Shown piece after piece: positions 26,370-35,069 of a stretch of DNA of 64,000 nt. A program made the translations under genes and the position numbers. How positions within the stretch are numbered: the stretch's first letter is position 1; each line of letters starts with the position of its first letter. The notes below the pieces were generated by a model, which saw only the letters and a program-made list of their open reading frames with translations, made no database searches and was not told the origin of the DNA. The DNA comes from Phorcysia thermohydrogeniphila (lineage in GTDB: Bacteria; Aquificota; Aquificia; Desulfurobacteriales; Desulfurobacteriaceae). The stretch spans positions 186,001 through 250,000 of the forward strand of contig NZ_SMFV01000002.1 in the NCBI RefSeq assembly GCF_004339575.1. Reading direction: 5' to 3'.

Positions 26370-27953
26370 ATGGGGAAGCTAACATTAGAGGCCAAAGTAG
26401 GGGCGTTTGTCATTCTGAGTTTTATAGGGATTGGCGTTATAGCTACAACTCTTGAACCTTTAAAGTTCAGAGGAGAAAGAGCTGACCAGCGTTATTTCCT
26501 TACGTTTAAAAACGTTGCAGGTCTTGAAAAGGACGCTCCCGTAAGGATTGCTGGCGTAACTGTTGGAAAGGTTTCAAGCGTAAATATGAAGGATGGAAAG
26601 GCAATAGTTGAAATCGTCTTCTTTAAACCTGTCAAGCTTTACGCCAACGCTAAAGCCCGTATAGAAACTATGGGACTGATGGGAGAGAAGTACATTGAGC
26701 TTGACCCCGGAAGTCCTGAAGCCCCAGAACTCCCGCCCGGCTCAAAGCTGGAGAATACGCAGGCTTCGGTCTCAATGGATGAGGTAATGACTTCTTTAAA
26801 CGAGCTCATTGCCAAGTTTAACGGAGCTCTCCTTACACCGGACGGAAAGAACAGACTTGCCATTCTTATGGAAAGGATTACCCAGCTCTCTGAAAGCGTT
26901 GATAGAGCTGTTAACAACATTAATTCTTTGATTGAAGAGAACAGGAAGTCCATTGGGGAAATCGTTAAAAACCTTCTTGCCCTCTCTTCGGTGCTGAAGG
27001 AGGAACTTCCACAAGTGATGGACAACGTCAACACCTTGACAAGTCAACTTTCAGAGATCGCCTTAGAGAACAGGGAGGATATAAGGAAGACAGTTATTAA
27101 CCTTAAACTACTGGCAGAGAGAGTTCCCAAGATAGTAGAAAGAATAGATGGCCTTGTGATAGGAGTTGAAAGGCTTCTGAACGAGCAGAACCTTCAGAAT
27201 ATAGATGAAGCTGTTGAGAACATGAAAGAGATATCGGCGGAGCTCAGAGAGCTCTTGGCAAAGGTGAATAAAGGGGAAGGAACTGTTGGTAAGCTCTTTA
27301 ACGATGAGGAGCTCTATAATAGCCTTTCAAAAACTGCCAAGACCTTAGGGAAACTTGCCGACAAGTTTGAAGAGACAAGAACCTACATTGGTTTTAGGGG
27401 AGACGTAAACTTAAGGACTGGAGACAGCAGAGGAGTCTTCTCGCTAAAAATAGTTCCTTCGGCTGACCACTACTACCTCCTTGAAGTTGTGGGTGACTCA
27501 CAAGGTAAGCTTGATAGGAAAACCTACTACATTAACTACGGCAGTTCGGTTGAGAAGCGAGAGGAGTTGGAAACCGATTACAGGACCGAATTTACTTTAC
27601 AGTATGCGAGGGTCTTTGAGGACAGGTGGATACATCCCGGAGGGAAGTTTGTCTTAAGGGGCGGCCTAAAAGAGAGTACCGGCGGTGTTGGACTGGACTA
27701 CCTTTACAGCGATAGGCTTACCTTTTTCTCTGACCTTTGGGATACCGGCAGGAAGGATAAAAACGGCGAGGATATTGAGCCTCACCTGAGGGTAGGAATT
27801 AAGTATAGGCTTGGTGACAACTGGTTTATCTACGGCGGAGGAGATGAGCTCCTCTACAGTAAGTGGAGAGGGTTTTTCGTTGGAGCGGGAGTTATGTTTG
27901 GAGATGACGACATTAAATACCTTCTTGGGTCTCTTCCCGGAGGTATAAAGTGA
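26370..27953 (+). CDS. MCE/coiled-coil/beta-barrel-like protein (copy B)
   Basis: Identical 527-residue protein to the copy at 19147: membrane anchor, one MCE domain, long helical region and barrel-like C-terminus. Doubling this gene with mlaEF would raise dosage of the complete transporter. Confidence 0.85.
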   Translation: MGKLTLEAKVGAFVILSFIGIGVIATTLEPLKFRGERADQRYFLTFKNVAGLEKDAPVRIAGVTVGKVSSVNMKDGKAIVEIVFFKPVKLYANAKARIETMGLMGEKYIELDPGSPEAPELPPGSKLENTQASVSMDEVMTSLNELIAKFNGALLTPDGKNRLAILMERITQLSESVDRAVNNINSLIEENRKSIGEIVKNLLALSSVLKEELPQVMDNVNTLTSQLSEIALENREDIRKTVINLKLLAERVPKIVERIDGLVIGVERLLNEQNLQNIDEAVENMKEISAELRELLAKVNKGEGTVGKLFNDEELYNSLSKTAKTLGKLADKFEETRTYIGFRGDVNLRTGDSRGVFSLKIVPSADHYYLLEVVGDSQGKLDRKTYYINYGSSVEKREELETDYRTEFTLQYARVFEDRWIHPGGKFVLRGGLKESTGGVGLDYLYSDRLTFFSDLWDTGRKDKNGEDIEPHLRVGIKYRLGDNWFIYGGGDELLYSKWRGFFVGAGVMFGDDDIKYLLGSLPGGIK

Positions 27954-28567
27954 TAGTGGTAATAGACTACGGTATGGGAAACCTGCGTAGCGTGAGCAAG
28001 GCATTAGAGTTTGTAGGGGCAGAGGTTGTTGTTACAGACGACCCTAAGAAGCTAAAACGTGCAAGTGGGCTTGTCCTTCCCGGCGTTGGAGCTTTTAGGG
28101 ATGCCGTTCGTAACCTGAAAGAAAGAGGACTTTGGGAGGGTATAGTAGAGGAGGTTGAAAAAGGAAAGCCACTCCTTGGAATCTGCCTTGGGCTTCAGCT
28201 CCTCTTTGAAAAGAGTTACGAGTTTGGAGAGACAGAGGGTTTTGGCTTTATAGAGGGGGAAGTTGTTAGGTTTGAGCTTCCAAAGGAATTTAAAATCCCC
28301 CATATGGGCTGGAATCAGGTTTACGTGAAGAAGGAGTCGGAGCTCCTAAAAGGCATAAGAGAAGGAGAGTTCTTCTACTTTGTTCACTCCTACTACGTAA
28401 AGCCCCGCAGTGAATCTGTAAAGCTTACCGAGACCGATTACGGTATTTACTTTACGTCTGCCGTTGAGAAGGACAACATTTTTGCAACCCAGTTTCATCC
28501 AGAAAAAAGTCAAAAGGCTGGCTTAAAGCTCCTAAAGAACTTCTGTGAAATTGTTAGGAAAAGCTGA
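27950..28567 (+). CDS. hisH: HisH glutaminase (copy B)
   Basis: Identical to the copy at 20727 with intact Cys nucleophile and His/Glu. Only the glutaminase subunit is doubled, since no hisF lies in the unit. Confidence 0.95.
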   Translation: MIVVIDYGMGNLRSVSKALEFVGAEVVVTDDPKKLKRASGLVLPGVGAFRDAVRNLKERGLWEGIVEEVEKGKPLLGICLGLQLLFEKSYEFGETEGFGFIEGEVVRFELPKEFKIPHMGWNQVYVKKESELLKGIREGEFFYFVHSYYVKPRSESVKLTETDYGIYFTSAVEKDNIFATQFHPEKSQKAGLKLLKNFCEIVRKS

Positions 28568-28583
28568 GGATGGGGGGTATAGA

Positions 28584-28988
28584 ATGAAAAAGCTTAGGGC
28601 TGGTTTCACTCTCATAGAGCTCATGATTGTAATCGTTATACTCGGTCTCCTCGCTGCTTTGGTCGCTCCAAAGTTCTTAAAGAGTGGAGAGGAAGCAAAG
28701 GTTACGACGACTCAGGTTCAGATGAAGAACGTTGAACAGGCGTTAAAGCTCTATAAACTTCACAACTCCGTTTACCCTACGACTGAGCAGGGCTTAAAAG
28801 CACTTGTTGAAAAGCCTGAAACGGAGCCCGTTCCCAAGAACTGGAAAGGGCCTTACATGGATGAAGTCCCGAAGGACGCTTGGGGCAACGAGTTTATTTA
28901 CATTTCTGATGGCAAACATTTTACCCTTATCTCTCCCGGCCCTGACGGTGAAGAGGGAACAGAGGACGACATAAAGGTGAGCAAGTAA
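28584..28988 (+). CDS. gspG: Type II secretion pseudopilin GspG (copy B)
   Basis: Identical to the copy at 21361, with prepilin cleavage site after Gly7 and the C-terminal GspG domain. Its ATG follows the same GGATGGGGGG site. Confidence 0.92.
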   Translation: MKKLRAGFTLIELMIVIVILGLLAALVAPKFLKSGEEAKVTTTQVQMKNVEQALKLYKLHNSVYPTTEQGLKALVEKPETEPVPKNWKGPYMDEVPKDAWGNEFIYISDGKHFTLISPGPDGEEGTEDDIKVSK

Positions 28989-29701
28989 TGGTTATATACG
29001 GCGTTAACCCTGTAGCTGAGGCGGTAAGGGCTGGATATCCCATCCTTAAGGTTTTTATTGAGGAAGGTTTTAAGGACAGGGAAAAGGTTCTTCCCCTCCT
29101 TAAAAAGAGGGGCGTTAAGGTTGTAAAGGCCGGTAAGAAGAAACTATTGGCCTTGGCAAAGACTGAAAAGCATCAGGGAATAGTTGCTGTTGTCTCCCCA
29201 GTAGAGCCTGCAGACTTTGGGGAGCTCCTTGACATGACGATTTCAACTAATGGCTGTCTCCTCTTCCTTGACAGGATAGAGGACCCCCACAACCTTGGGG
29301 CAATCTTCCGCTCTGCCGACGCCTTTGGAGTTACTGGAATTGTCCTACCGAAGGATAGGAGTGCCAGCATTACAGAAACCGTCGTTAAGGCATCAACGGG
29401 AGCTGTTTTCTATGTTCCCTTTGCCGTTGTTGGGAGTTTTGTCAACGCCCTTAGGGAGTTTAAGGAGGCAGGGGGCTGGCTCATTGGACTTGAGGCCGGT
29501 GGGAAGAGCGTAGCTTCCTACCAGTTCCCTTTTCCCCTCGGGCTTGTAGCCGGTTCTGAAGGAAAGGGAATTTCAAGGAGCGCCCTAAAACAGCTTGATG
29601 ATGTTGTCTCTATTCCAATGAGGGGACACGTTAATTCCCTCAACGTCTCTAATGCTGTAGCGATAGGATTATATTTAGTATCCCAACAACAAGGCACTTG
29701 A
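28988..29701 (+). CDS. rlmB: RlmB-type rRNA methyltransferase (copy B)
   Basis: Identical 237-residue SPOUT enzyme to the copy at 21765, with the same TAATG overlap with gspG. Confidence 0.9.
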   Translation: MVIYGVNPVAEAVRAGYPILKVFIEEGFKDREKVLPLLKKRGVKVVKAGKKKLLALAKTEKHQGIVAVVSPVEPADFGELLDMTISTNGCLLFLDRIEDPHNLGAIFRSADAFGVTGIVLPKDRSASITETVVKASTGAVFYVPFAVVGSFVNALREFKEAGGWLIGLEAGGKSVASYQFPFPLGLVAGSEGKGISRSALKQLDDVVSIPMRGHVNSLNVSNAVAIGLYLVSQQQGT

Positions 29702-29711
29702 AGGAGGAAAG

Positions 29712-30110
29712 ATGGAAAACCTTAAGGGAAAACTCGTTTTTATTCAGACGGCAGGTGGAGATAGCGTTATACCCTCTTCTGGGATTATTGGCGTTATTGA
29801 GGATGTTACGCCGGAGTACGTGAAGCTAAAGGATGCAGGTGTCTTTGCTCTCCTTCCAACGACAAAGGGAGCTCAGGCGACGATTATGCCCTTAGACCCA
29901 ACTGCAAATGAGCCGGTTGAGGCCTACATACTGAAAAGCCAGATAGTTGCAATTATTCCTGTTGGTGACAGGTCAAGGCTTAAGGAGTTCCACCAGCAGT
30001 TTAAGGCGGCAGCTGCCGGAATAGAGCTTGCCTCTCCGGGCTCTATAGACCTTTCAAAGATAAAGGAGTTTCCAAAAGGTGGTGGTAAAGGAGGATTATC
30101 CCTTACGTGA
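29712..30110 (+). CDS. Conserved hypothetical protein (copy B)
   Basis: Identical to the unrecognised 132-residue protein at 22489: beta-rich first part, Ala/Gly-rich end, no signal peptide. Confidence 0.7.
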   Translation: MENLKGKLVFIQTAGGDSVIPSSGIIGVIEDVTPEYVKLKDAGVFALLPTTKGAQATIMPLDPTANEPVEAYILKSQIVAIIPVGDRSRLKEFHQQFKAAAAGIELASPGSIDLSKIKEFPKGGGKGGLSLT

Positions 30111-31111
30111 AAGGTGAGGATATCCTCTTTTCAATCCCCTTCCCGGTTGCCATAACCGACGGGGAGGGGAGGATTACTAACGTCAACCAGAAGTTTGAGA
30201 TACTCGTAAACAGGTCGTTTAAGTACCTTGAAGGAAAGAAACTCTCTTCCTTTTTCAGGAGAGCTCCCGATATAGATAGAAAAATATCAGAGGCTTTTTC
30301 TAACCTCGTTGAAGTTTTAGGTTTTAAGGACGGCCAATACTTCTTGAACTTTGCTCCCTTTTTTATTTCCTCAGAGGTAAAAGGGGTCATAGTTGTCGTT
30401 CAGCCAGCTCCAGAGAGTCCCTTTGAGAAGGACATAGTTGCCTTCCTTAAGGGGCTTTCCCACGAGATAAGGAATCCTCTAAGTGGGATAAAGGGAGCTG
30501 CGAAGTGTTTAAAGGAGCTTAAGCTCTATGACGAGGAACTTGTGTCTGTCCTTATAGAGGAGACGGAGCGTATAGAGAGGCTGTTAAATAACGTCGTTAA
30601 GAGCTTTGACTTTTCGGTTCTGAACTTAAAAGAGGTGAATATCCATAAGATTATTCAGTTGGTCGTTAAGCTCTTTGAGGCTGAGTTGAGGGAGAGTGGC
30701 GTTAACGTTGTGTACGACTTTGACCCCTCTCTCCCGGAGATTCTACTTGACCCTGATAGAATCACTCAGGCCCTCATTAACGTCTTTAAGAATGCTCTTG
30801 AAGCAGTTACGGAGTCTTCCAGAAAGGAGGTAAGGATAGAGACAGGTTACGCTATTCATCCCTCTGGATTCATATTTATAAGGGTCAAAGATTCGGGTGT
30901 TGGTATGAGCGAGGAAGAGCTTGCCAACCTGTTTCTTCCCTTCTACACCACAAAGGAAAAGGGAAGTGGTCTTGGAGCTTTTATTACTAACGAGATAGTG
31001 AGAAGGCACGGTGGAGAGATAAGAGTAAAGAGCGAGAAAGGGAAGGGCACGGAAGTAACAATACTTTTGCCGATGAAGAGGAGTGATGGCAAGGATACTA
31101 ATAGCCGATGA
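30107..31111 (+). CDS. NtrB-type sensor histidine kinase (copy B)
   Basis: Identical PAS-HisKA-HATPase kinase to the copy at 22884. This copy directly precedes the only intact regulator gene, so it is the one co-expressed with a working partner. Confidence 0.9.
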   Translation: MKGEDILFSIPFPVAITDGEGRITNVNQKFEILVNRSFKYLEGKKLSSFFRRAPDIDRKISEAFSNLVEVLGFKDGQYFLNFAPFFISSEVKGVIVVVQPAPESPFEKDIVAFLKGLSHEIRNPLSGIKGAAKCLKELKLYDEELVSVLIEETERIERLLNNVVKSFDFSVLNLKEVNIHKIIQLVVKLFEAELRESGVNVVYDFDPSLPEILLDPDRITQALINVFKNALEAVTESSRKEVRIETGYAIHPSGFIFIRVKDSGVGMSEEELANLFLPFYTTKEKGSGLGAFITNEIVRRHGGEIRVKSEKGKGTEVTILLPMKRSDGKDTNSR

Positions 31112-32456
31112 TGAAAGGAGCATAAGGTTAGTACTCAGGAAGTACCTCCAGTCTCAGGGGCACGAGGTTCTTGAGGTTGAGGACGGCCAGAGGGCTTTGG
31201 AGATTTTAAAGAGCTCTCCAGTTGACGTTGCCTTTGTTGACATAAAAATGCCGGCTAAGAGTGGCTTAGAGATACTGGACGAGGTTAAAGAGGTTCCCAT
31301 AGTAATCCTTACCGCCTACGGGACTATGGACTACACCGTTTCTGCAATGGAAAAGGGTGCTGTTGACTACATAACAAAGCCTTTTTCCTTTGAAGAGATA
31401 AAGGAGATTCTGGATAAGGTTCTCTCTTCCCACTCTCAAGGGGTGGAAACGGCTGAGGCTTCCGAGGAGATAGTCGGAACGAGCCGTAAAATGCAGGAGG
31501 TCTTTAAACTTGTAGGTAGGGTAGCCAAGAGCGACGTTACTGTTTTAATAACCGGTGAAAGTGGCACTGGGAAAGAGCTGATAGCCAAGGCCATTCATAA
31601 GTATTCGGACAGAAAAGACAAGCCCTTCCTCGCCGTTAACTGTGCTGCTCTTCCGCCTAACCTCCTTGAGGCGGAGCTCTTTGGCTATGAGAGAGGAGCC
31701 TTCACAGGGGCAGTCTCCTCAAAGAAGGGACTTTTTGAGCAGGCAAATGGAGGGACGCTCTTCCTTGACGAGATAGGGGAGCTCCCCTTGGAACTCCAAG
31801 CAAAGCTTTTAAGGGTTCTTCAAGAGAAGGAAATTCGCAGAATTGGCGGGGAAAGAACCATAAAAGTTGACGTAAGGATAGTTGCGGCAACAAACAGAAA
31901 CCTTGAGGAAGAGGTCAAGAAAGGAAACTTTAGAGAAGACCTTTTCTTCCGGCTTAACGTAGTAACGATAGAGCTCCCCCCTCTTAGAGAGAGGAGGGAG
32001 GACATCATACCCCTTGCGCTCTACTTTATCAGGAAGTTTTCAAGGGAGTTCAAGCTGCCGGTTAAGGAGCTTACAGAGAGGGCAGTTGAATGGCTCATGA
32101 GCTACGAGTTTCCGGGAAACGTAAGGGAGCTTGAAAACATGATACTGAGGGCTATGATTGTTTCTCCTACTAACGTTATAGACGTTGAGGACCTTAAACC
32201 TTCTCTAACTTCCCGAAAGACTCCCTCCTTTGAGGAGGCGATAAAGAACTTTGTCGTTGAAGTTTTTACCTTGGAGCAGAAAGAAAAGAGCAACCTTTAC
32301 GAGCTCGTTGTAAAGAGTGCAGAGAAGATACTGATTTCGGAAGTACTACGTTTCTGTGGCTTTAACCAGCAAAGGGCAGCTTCTGTTCTCGGCATCCACA
32401 GGAACACTCTTAGGAGGAAGATAAAGGAGTTCGGAATAGAAGTGGGAAAGGATTGA
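31086..32456 (+). CDS. NtrC-type sigma-54-dependent response regulator (intact)
   Basis: 456 residues. An N-terminal receiver domain has phospho-Asp in FVDIKMP. The AAA+ domain has Walker [19 protein letters not shown] for sigma-54 contact, Walker B LFLDEIGELP, and the R-finger region FREDLFFRLNVV. A Fis-type HTH ends the protein (NQQRAASVLGIHRNTLRRKI). It remodels RpoN holoenzyme at enhancer-dependent promoters; rpoN is in this window at 62443-63726. ATG 31086 is preferred over the adjacent GTG 31083; GAAGAGGAG precedes it. Target genes unknown; I saw no clear -24/-12 promoter in the intergenic gaps I scanned. Confidence 0.94.
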   Translation: MARILIADDERSIRLVLRKYLQSQGHEVLEVEDGQRALEILKSSPVDVAFVDIKMPAKSGLEILDEVKEVPIVILTAYGTMDYTVSAMEKGAVDYITKPFSFEEIKEILDKVLSSHSQGVETAEASEEIVGTSRKMQEVFKLVGRVAKSDVTVLITGESGTGKELIAKAIHKYSDRKDKPFLAVNCAALPPNLLEAELFGYERGAFTGAVSSKKGLFEQANGGTLFLDEIGELPLELQAKLLRVLQEKEIRRIGGERTIKVDVRIVAATNRNLEEEVKKGNFREDLFFRLNVVTIELPPLRERREDIIPLALYFIRKFSREFKLPVKELTERAVEWLMSYEFPGNVRELENMILRAMIVSPTNVIDVEDLKPSLTSRKTPSFEEAIKNFVVEVFTLEQKEKSNLYELVVKSAEKILISEVLRFCGFNQQRAASVLGIHRNTLRRKIKEFGIEVGKD

Positions 32457-32551
32457 TGTATCTCAATTTCTTTTCATCGTAGTATGTTTATATTAAACTT
32501 TGAAGCTTTTAAGAACGTTATACCTATTCTGAAGTTCGGAAGGTCTGATGA

Positions 32552-32809
32552 ATGAAGTACCCCTTTGGTAAGGACAGGAAGGGCAGGATAATACTATGTC
32601 AGGATGGTTCTCCCTTTCTTCCTCAGTATCCCGGGGGAATAGACCCCTCCCGGTGTACTGGGTGCAGGGAGTGCGTGGAGGTATGCCCGCAAGGGTGTAT
32701 AGAACTTCAGGAGATAGAAGGAAAACAGGTAGCAGTTTTAATTAGTTTGGATTTTTGCATAGGCGACGGAATATGCAAGATGATCTGTCCTGAGGATGCT
32801 TTCTTGTGA
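32552..32809 (+). CDS. 4Fe-4S ferredoxin, or N-terminal half of a Sec-containing ferredoxin
   Basis: 85 residues with one classical cluster motif (CTGCRECVEVCP) and a second, irregular set (CIGDGICKMICP). The PFLPQYPGGIDPSRC lead-in resembles nif-type FdxB ferredoxins. CGGAAGG precedes the ATG. The frame ends at TGA 32807-32809. The same frame then continues without interruption into a second ferredoxin-like segment (32831-33154), so TGA may be read as selenocysteine at residue 86 of a 200-residue protein. As a stand-alone gene it would be a small cytoplasmic electron carrier. Confidence 0.8.
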   Translation: MKYPFGKDRKGRIILCQDGSPFLPQYPGGIDPSRCTGCRECVEVCPQGCIELQEIEGKQVAVLISLDFCIGDGICKMICPEDAFL

Positions 32810-32821
32810 GGTATCGGTTGC

Positions 32822-32838
32822 TCCTCCAGTTTGGAGGA
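32822..32838 (+). promoter_or_regulatory. Hairpin 12 bases after the in-frame TGA (SECIS-like)
   Basis: A perfect 7-bp stem TCCTCCA/TGGAGGA closes a 3-base loop GTT. Nineteen bases separate the TGA from the loop, and the loop begins with G. Both agree with general descriptions of bacterial SECIS elements (stem-loop just 3' of UGA, G among the first two loop bases). It is not followed by a T-run, so it is not a typical terminator. It also buries the GGAGGA that could otherwise serve as a ribosome site. Confidence 0.5.
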
Positions 32839-33154
32839 TATAGAGGTTAGGATAGAGGACCTGATTTCTGATGCTGATGGTAACTACGCCTACCTTACGT
32901 TTGGTGGTCACCTTTATACTCCTTTTTTCCTTGAAACGATAGATAGGGAAAAGTGTCAGAACTGTGAACGTTGCCTACAGATGTGCGATACCCGTGGAAT
33001 TGATGATGACGGTAACGTTGTTCCGGCCTTTCCTGAAATCTGTAGCGGCTGTATGCACTGCGTAAATGCTTGTCCTTCACAGAGCGTAAAAGTGCGTCCC
33101 ATTCCCCTTCAGGAAATGATAAAGAGAGTAAAAGCACGGATGAAAAACAAGTAA
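32831..33154 (+). CDS. Second 4Fe-4S ferredoxin segment (FdxB-like), possibly the readthrough product of 32552
   Basis: As a separate gene it would have to start at TTG 32831, inside a hairpin with no ribosome site upstream, and there is no in-frame ATG or GTG before the first cluster motif. That makes independent initiation doubtful. The protein has YTPFFLETIDREKCQNCERC with CX2CX2CX3C, and CSGCMHCVNACP. These resemble nif-specific ferredoxin III and the upstream half, suggesting an internal duplication. It ends two bases before the converging gene at 33157. Confidence 0.65.
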   Translation: MEDIEVRIEDLISDADGNYAYLTFGGHLYTPFFLETIDREKCQNCERCLQMCDTRGIDDDGNVVPAFPEICSGCMHCVNACPSQSVKVRPIPLQEMIKRVKARMKNK

Positions 33155-33156
33155 TC

Positions 33157-34026
33157 TTATTTACACACCTTGAATTTTATCCCTAACCAAACGGCCGTTT
33201 TCCTTAAATCTGGATGACCGTTAAGGAGGAGACTTAACTCTTTCAACGAGATTGGAAGAACGGGGTAAGCTATCAGCTCAATGCAGTGAGGGTTTTCTAT
33301 GAACTCAATTAACGGTTGACCTATTCTCTCCATTAGTACCTTATCCTTATTGATACTTTCGTTGATTGACGTGATGAGTTTTTTCTTAAGTTCCTCTACG
33401 CTTATCCCTTCTTCCAAAGCCTGCTGTTTGAAGTACTCGTGCACAAAACCCCTATCCTTGTACTTAAGGGCTAAATACTCAATCTTAGTTTCCCTAATGG
33501 TTCTTCTCTCTGATATTACCCCTGCGAGAGCTCTTTCCAGCTTCCTCTTTGAAAGGTTTTTGAGCTTGCAGAGTAAAGAGAGGTCTCCAAGGGAGGAGAC
33601 AGAAGTTTTCAACATTACCTGTAAGCTGTCGTCTTCAAAGGAGTAACCGGTTACTAAGTTTACTATCGTTCGCGGGGTGTTCGTTATTCCGATTAGGCTG
33701 CTTGGGAACTCAAGGCCTATAACCTTTATCAGCATACGGTCGGGGAGCTCCTTCTTCCTCGCTGTAAATGGAAGGTCTATCTCTACGGCTTTGACGGAAA
33801 TGTTCATTCCAAGGATATTGGTGTTTATGTCTTTGAGGGTTATAGTGTTTTTGAGGAGACTGTAGTCTATCTCAGCGCAGGAGACGTTGAAGGGGAGCTC
33901 CTTAATTCTTTTGCTGAACTTCTCTACAAGTTTTGCTTCAATGTAAGTTTCAAGGGCAAAATAGGAAGAAACAACTGCACCTATAAAGAGCAAAAATACG
34001 AGGATAGCCTTTGCCCTGTTTTCCAT
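33157..34026 (-). CDS. Membrane-anchored hypothetical protein
   Basis: 289 residues, family not recognised. One N-terminal membrane helix (residues ~7-27) is followed by a mainly extracytoplasmic region. Part of it (EIDYSLLKNTITLKDINTNI, NISVKAVEIDLPF) resembles the start of AsmA/DUF748-like proteins, but the match is weak. A charged helical stretch at ~195-240 follows. It sits two bases downstream of hemE and is probably co-transcribed with hemE and the AhbD-like gene. A heme-related role is possible only by context. Confidence 0.65.
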   Translation of the reverse strand: MENRAKAILVFLLFIGAVVSSYFALETYIEAKLVEKFSKRIKELPFNVSCAEIDYSLLKNTITLKDINTNILGMNISVKAVEIDLPFTARKKELPDRMLIKVIGLEFPSSLIGITNTPRTIVNLVTGYSFEDDSLQVMLKTSVSSLGDLSLLCKLKNLSKRKLERALAGVISERRTIRETKIEYLALKYKDRGFVHEYFKQQALEEGISVEELKKKLITSINESINKDKVLMERIGQPLIEFIENPHCIELIAYPVLPISLKELSLLLNGHPDLRKTAVWLGIKFKVCK

Positions 34027-34028
34027 GG

Positions 34029-35069
34029 CTAACCTTTGAGTTCCTTGCTTATTCTGTGGACTGTGTCAACTAAGAACTTGGCCTTCTTCGGGTCTGTCTG
34101 GGGCAGTATCCCGTGTCCCAAGTTAAATATGTGTCCCCTTGCCTTTAGTCCTTCTTCTAAGATTTTCCTAACCTTTTCTTCAATTGTTCTCTCATCGGCA
34201 AAGAGGGCTACAGGGTCAAGGTTGCCCTGAATGGACTTATCTATCCTCTCAAGGGCAAAGGAAATTTCCGTCTTCCAGTCAAGGCCTATTACGTCCACGT
34301 TTAACCTGTTGTTGACTTCTAAGAGGTGGGAGGAGTTTACGCCAAAGTGGATTATCGGCGTTTCTGGATGTCTCCTTTTTAGCTCGTTGACTATTCTCTC
34401 CGTGTAGGGGAAGACGAACTTTTCGTAGTCTTCTTTGGAGAGAACTCCCATCCATGAATCAAAAATCTGGACGATGTCAGCGCCGGCCTCTATTTGGGCG
34501 GACAGGTACTCTATTACCGTGTCTGTCAGCTTGCTCATAAGGGAATCCCAAAGTTCTGGGTTGTTCCACATTGTACTTTTAGCAGCTATGTAGTTTTTGG
34601 AGCTCCCCCCTTCCAGCATATAGCTTGCAAGCGTAAAGGGTGCGCCGGAAAAGCCTATTAAGGGTCTATCCGTTAGTTTCTCCTTTATTATCTGAATTGT
34701 TTCAAGGACGTACGGTAAATCTTTCTCAGGCTCTGGAATTTTTAGCCTCTCAACGTCGTCAACAGTTTCAATTTTTGGATTTAGAACAGGGCCTTTCCCT
34801 TCAACAAACTGAACGTCAATCCCCATCTTCTCTACTGGAACTAAGATATCAGAAAAGAGTATTGCAGCGTCAACACCAATCTCATCAATTGGAATTAGTG
34901 TTACCTCTGCTGCAAGCTTAGGGTTCCTGCATAGGTCCATAAAGCTGCCCGCTTGTTCTCTTATCTTCCTGTAACGTGCAGAGTACCTTCCTGCCTGTCT
35001 CATAATCCAGATTGGAGTAAAGTCAGTCTTCTCTCCTCTTGCTGCTTTAAGGAGTGGGTAATCCTTCAT
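34029..35069 (-). CDS. hemE: Uroporphyrinogen decarboxylase
   Basis: 346 residues, the usual length. It converts uroporphyrinogen III to coproporphyrinogen III. The N-terminal signature [11 protein letters not shown] and the acidic [12 protein letters not shown] region are present, as is the conserved [17 protein letters not shown]. Its start overlaps the AhbD-like gene by ATGA, so the two are co-translated. No hemN, hemG or ferrochelatase is in view. Confidence 0.96.
   Translation of the reverse strand: MKDYPLLKAARGEKTDFTPIWIMRQAGRYSARYRKIREQAGSFMDLCRNPKLAAEVTLIPIDEIGVDAAILFSDILVPVEKMGIDVQFVEGKGPVLNPKIETVDDVERLKIPEPEKDLPYVLETIQIIKEKLTDRPLIGFSGAPFTLASYMLEGGSSKNYIAAKSTMWNNPELWDSLMSKLTDTVIEYLSAQIEAGADIVQIFDSWMGVLSKEDYEKFVFPYTERIVNELKRRHPETPIIHFGVNSSHLLEVNNRLNVDVIGLDWKTEISFALERIDKSIQGNLDPVALFADERTIEEKVRKILEEGLKARGHIFNLGHGILPQTDPKKAKFLVDTVHRISKELKG

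Larger units (their letters stand above)
24536..31758. repeat. Tandem duplication, copy B (7,223 bp)
   Basis: Second copy, directly abutting copy A. It begins with the lysS 5' fragment and ends inside the intact ntrC. Both parental end genes therefore survive whole (lysS at left, ntrC at right), while all internal genes are doubled. No transposase, insertion sequence or long flanking repeat is seen at the joins. An assembly duplication cannot be excluded from sequence alone. Confidence 0.95.

Noticed and set aside
17313-31767. Transposon or integron as cause of the duplication
   Set aside because: No transposase, integrase, terminal inverted repeats or target-site duplication at either edge; only 9 bp of microhomology.
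32810-32838. Frameshift sequencing error between the two ferredoxin halves
   Set aside because: Both halves are already in the same frame and only a stop codon separates them, so no indel is needed; a point error creating TGA remains possible.
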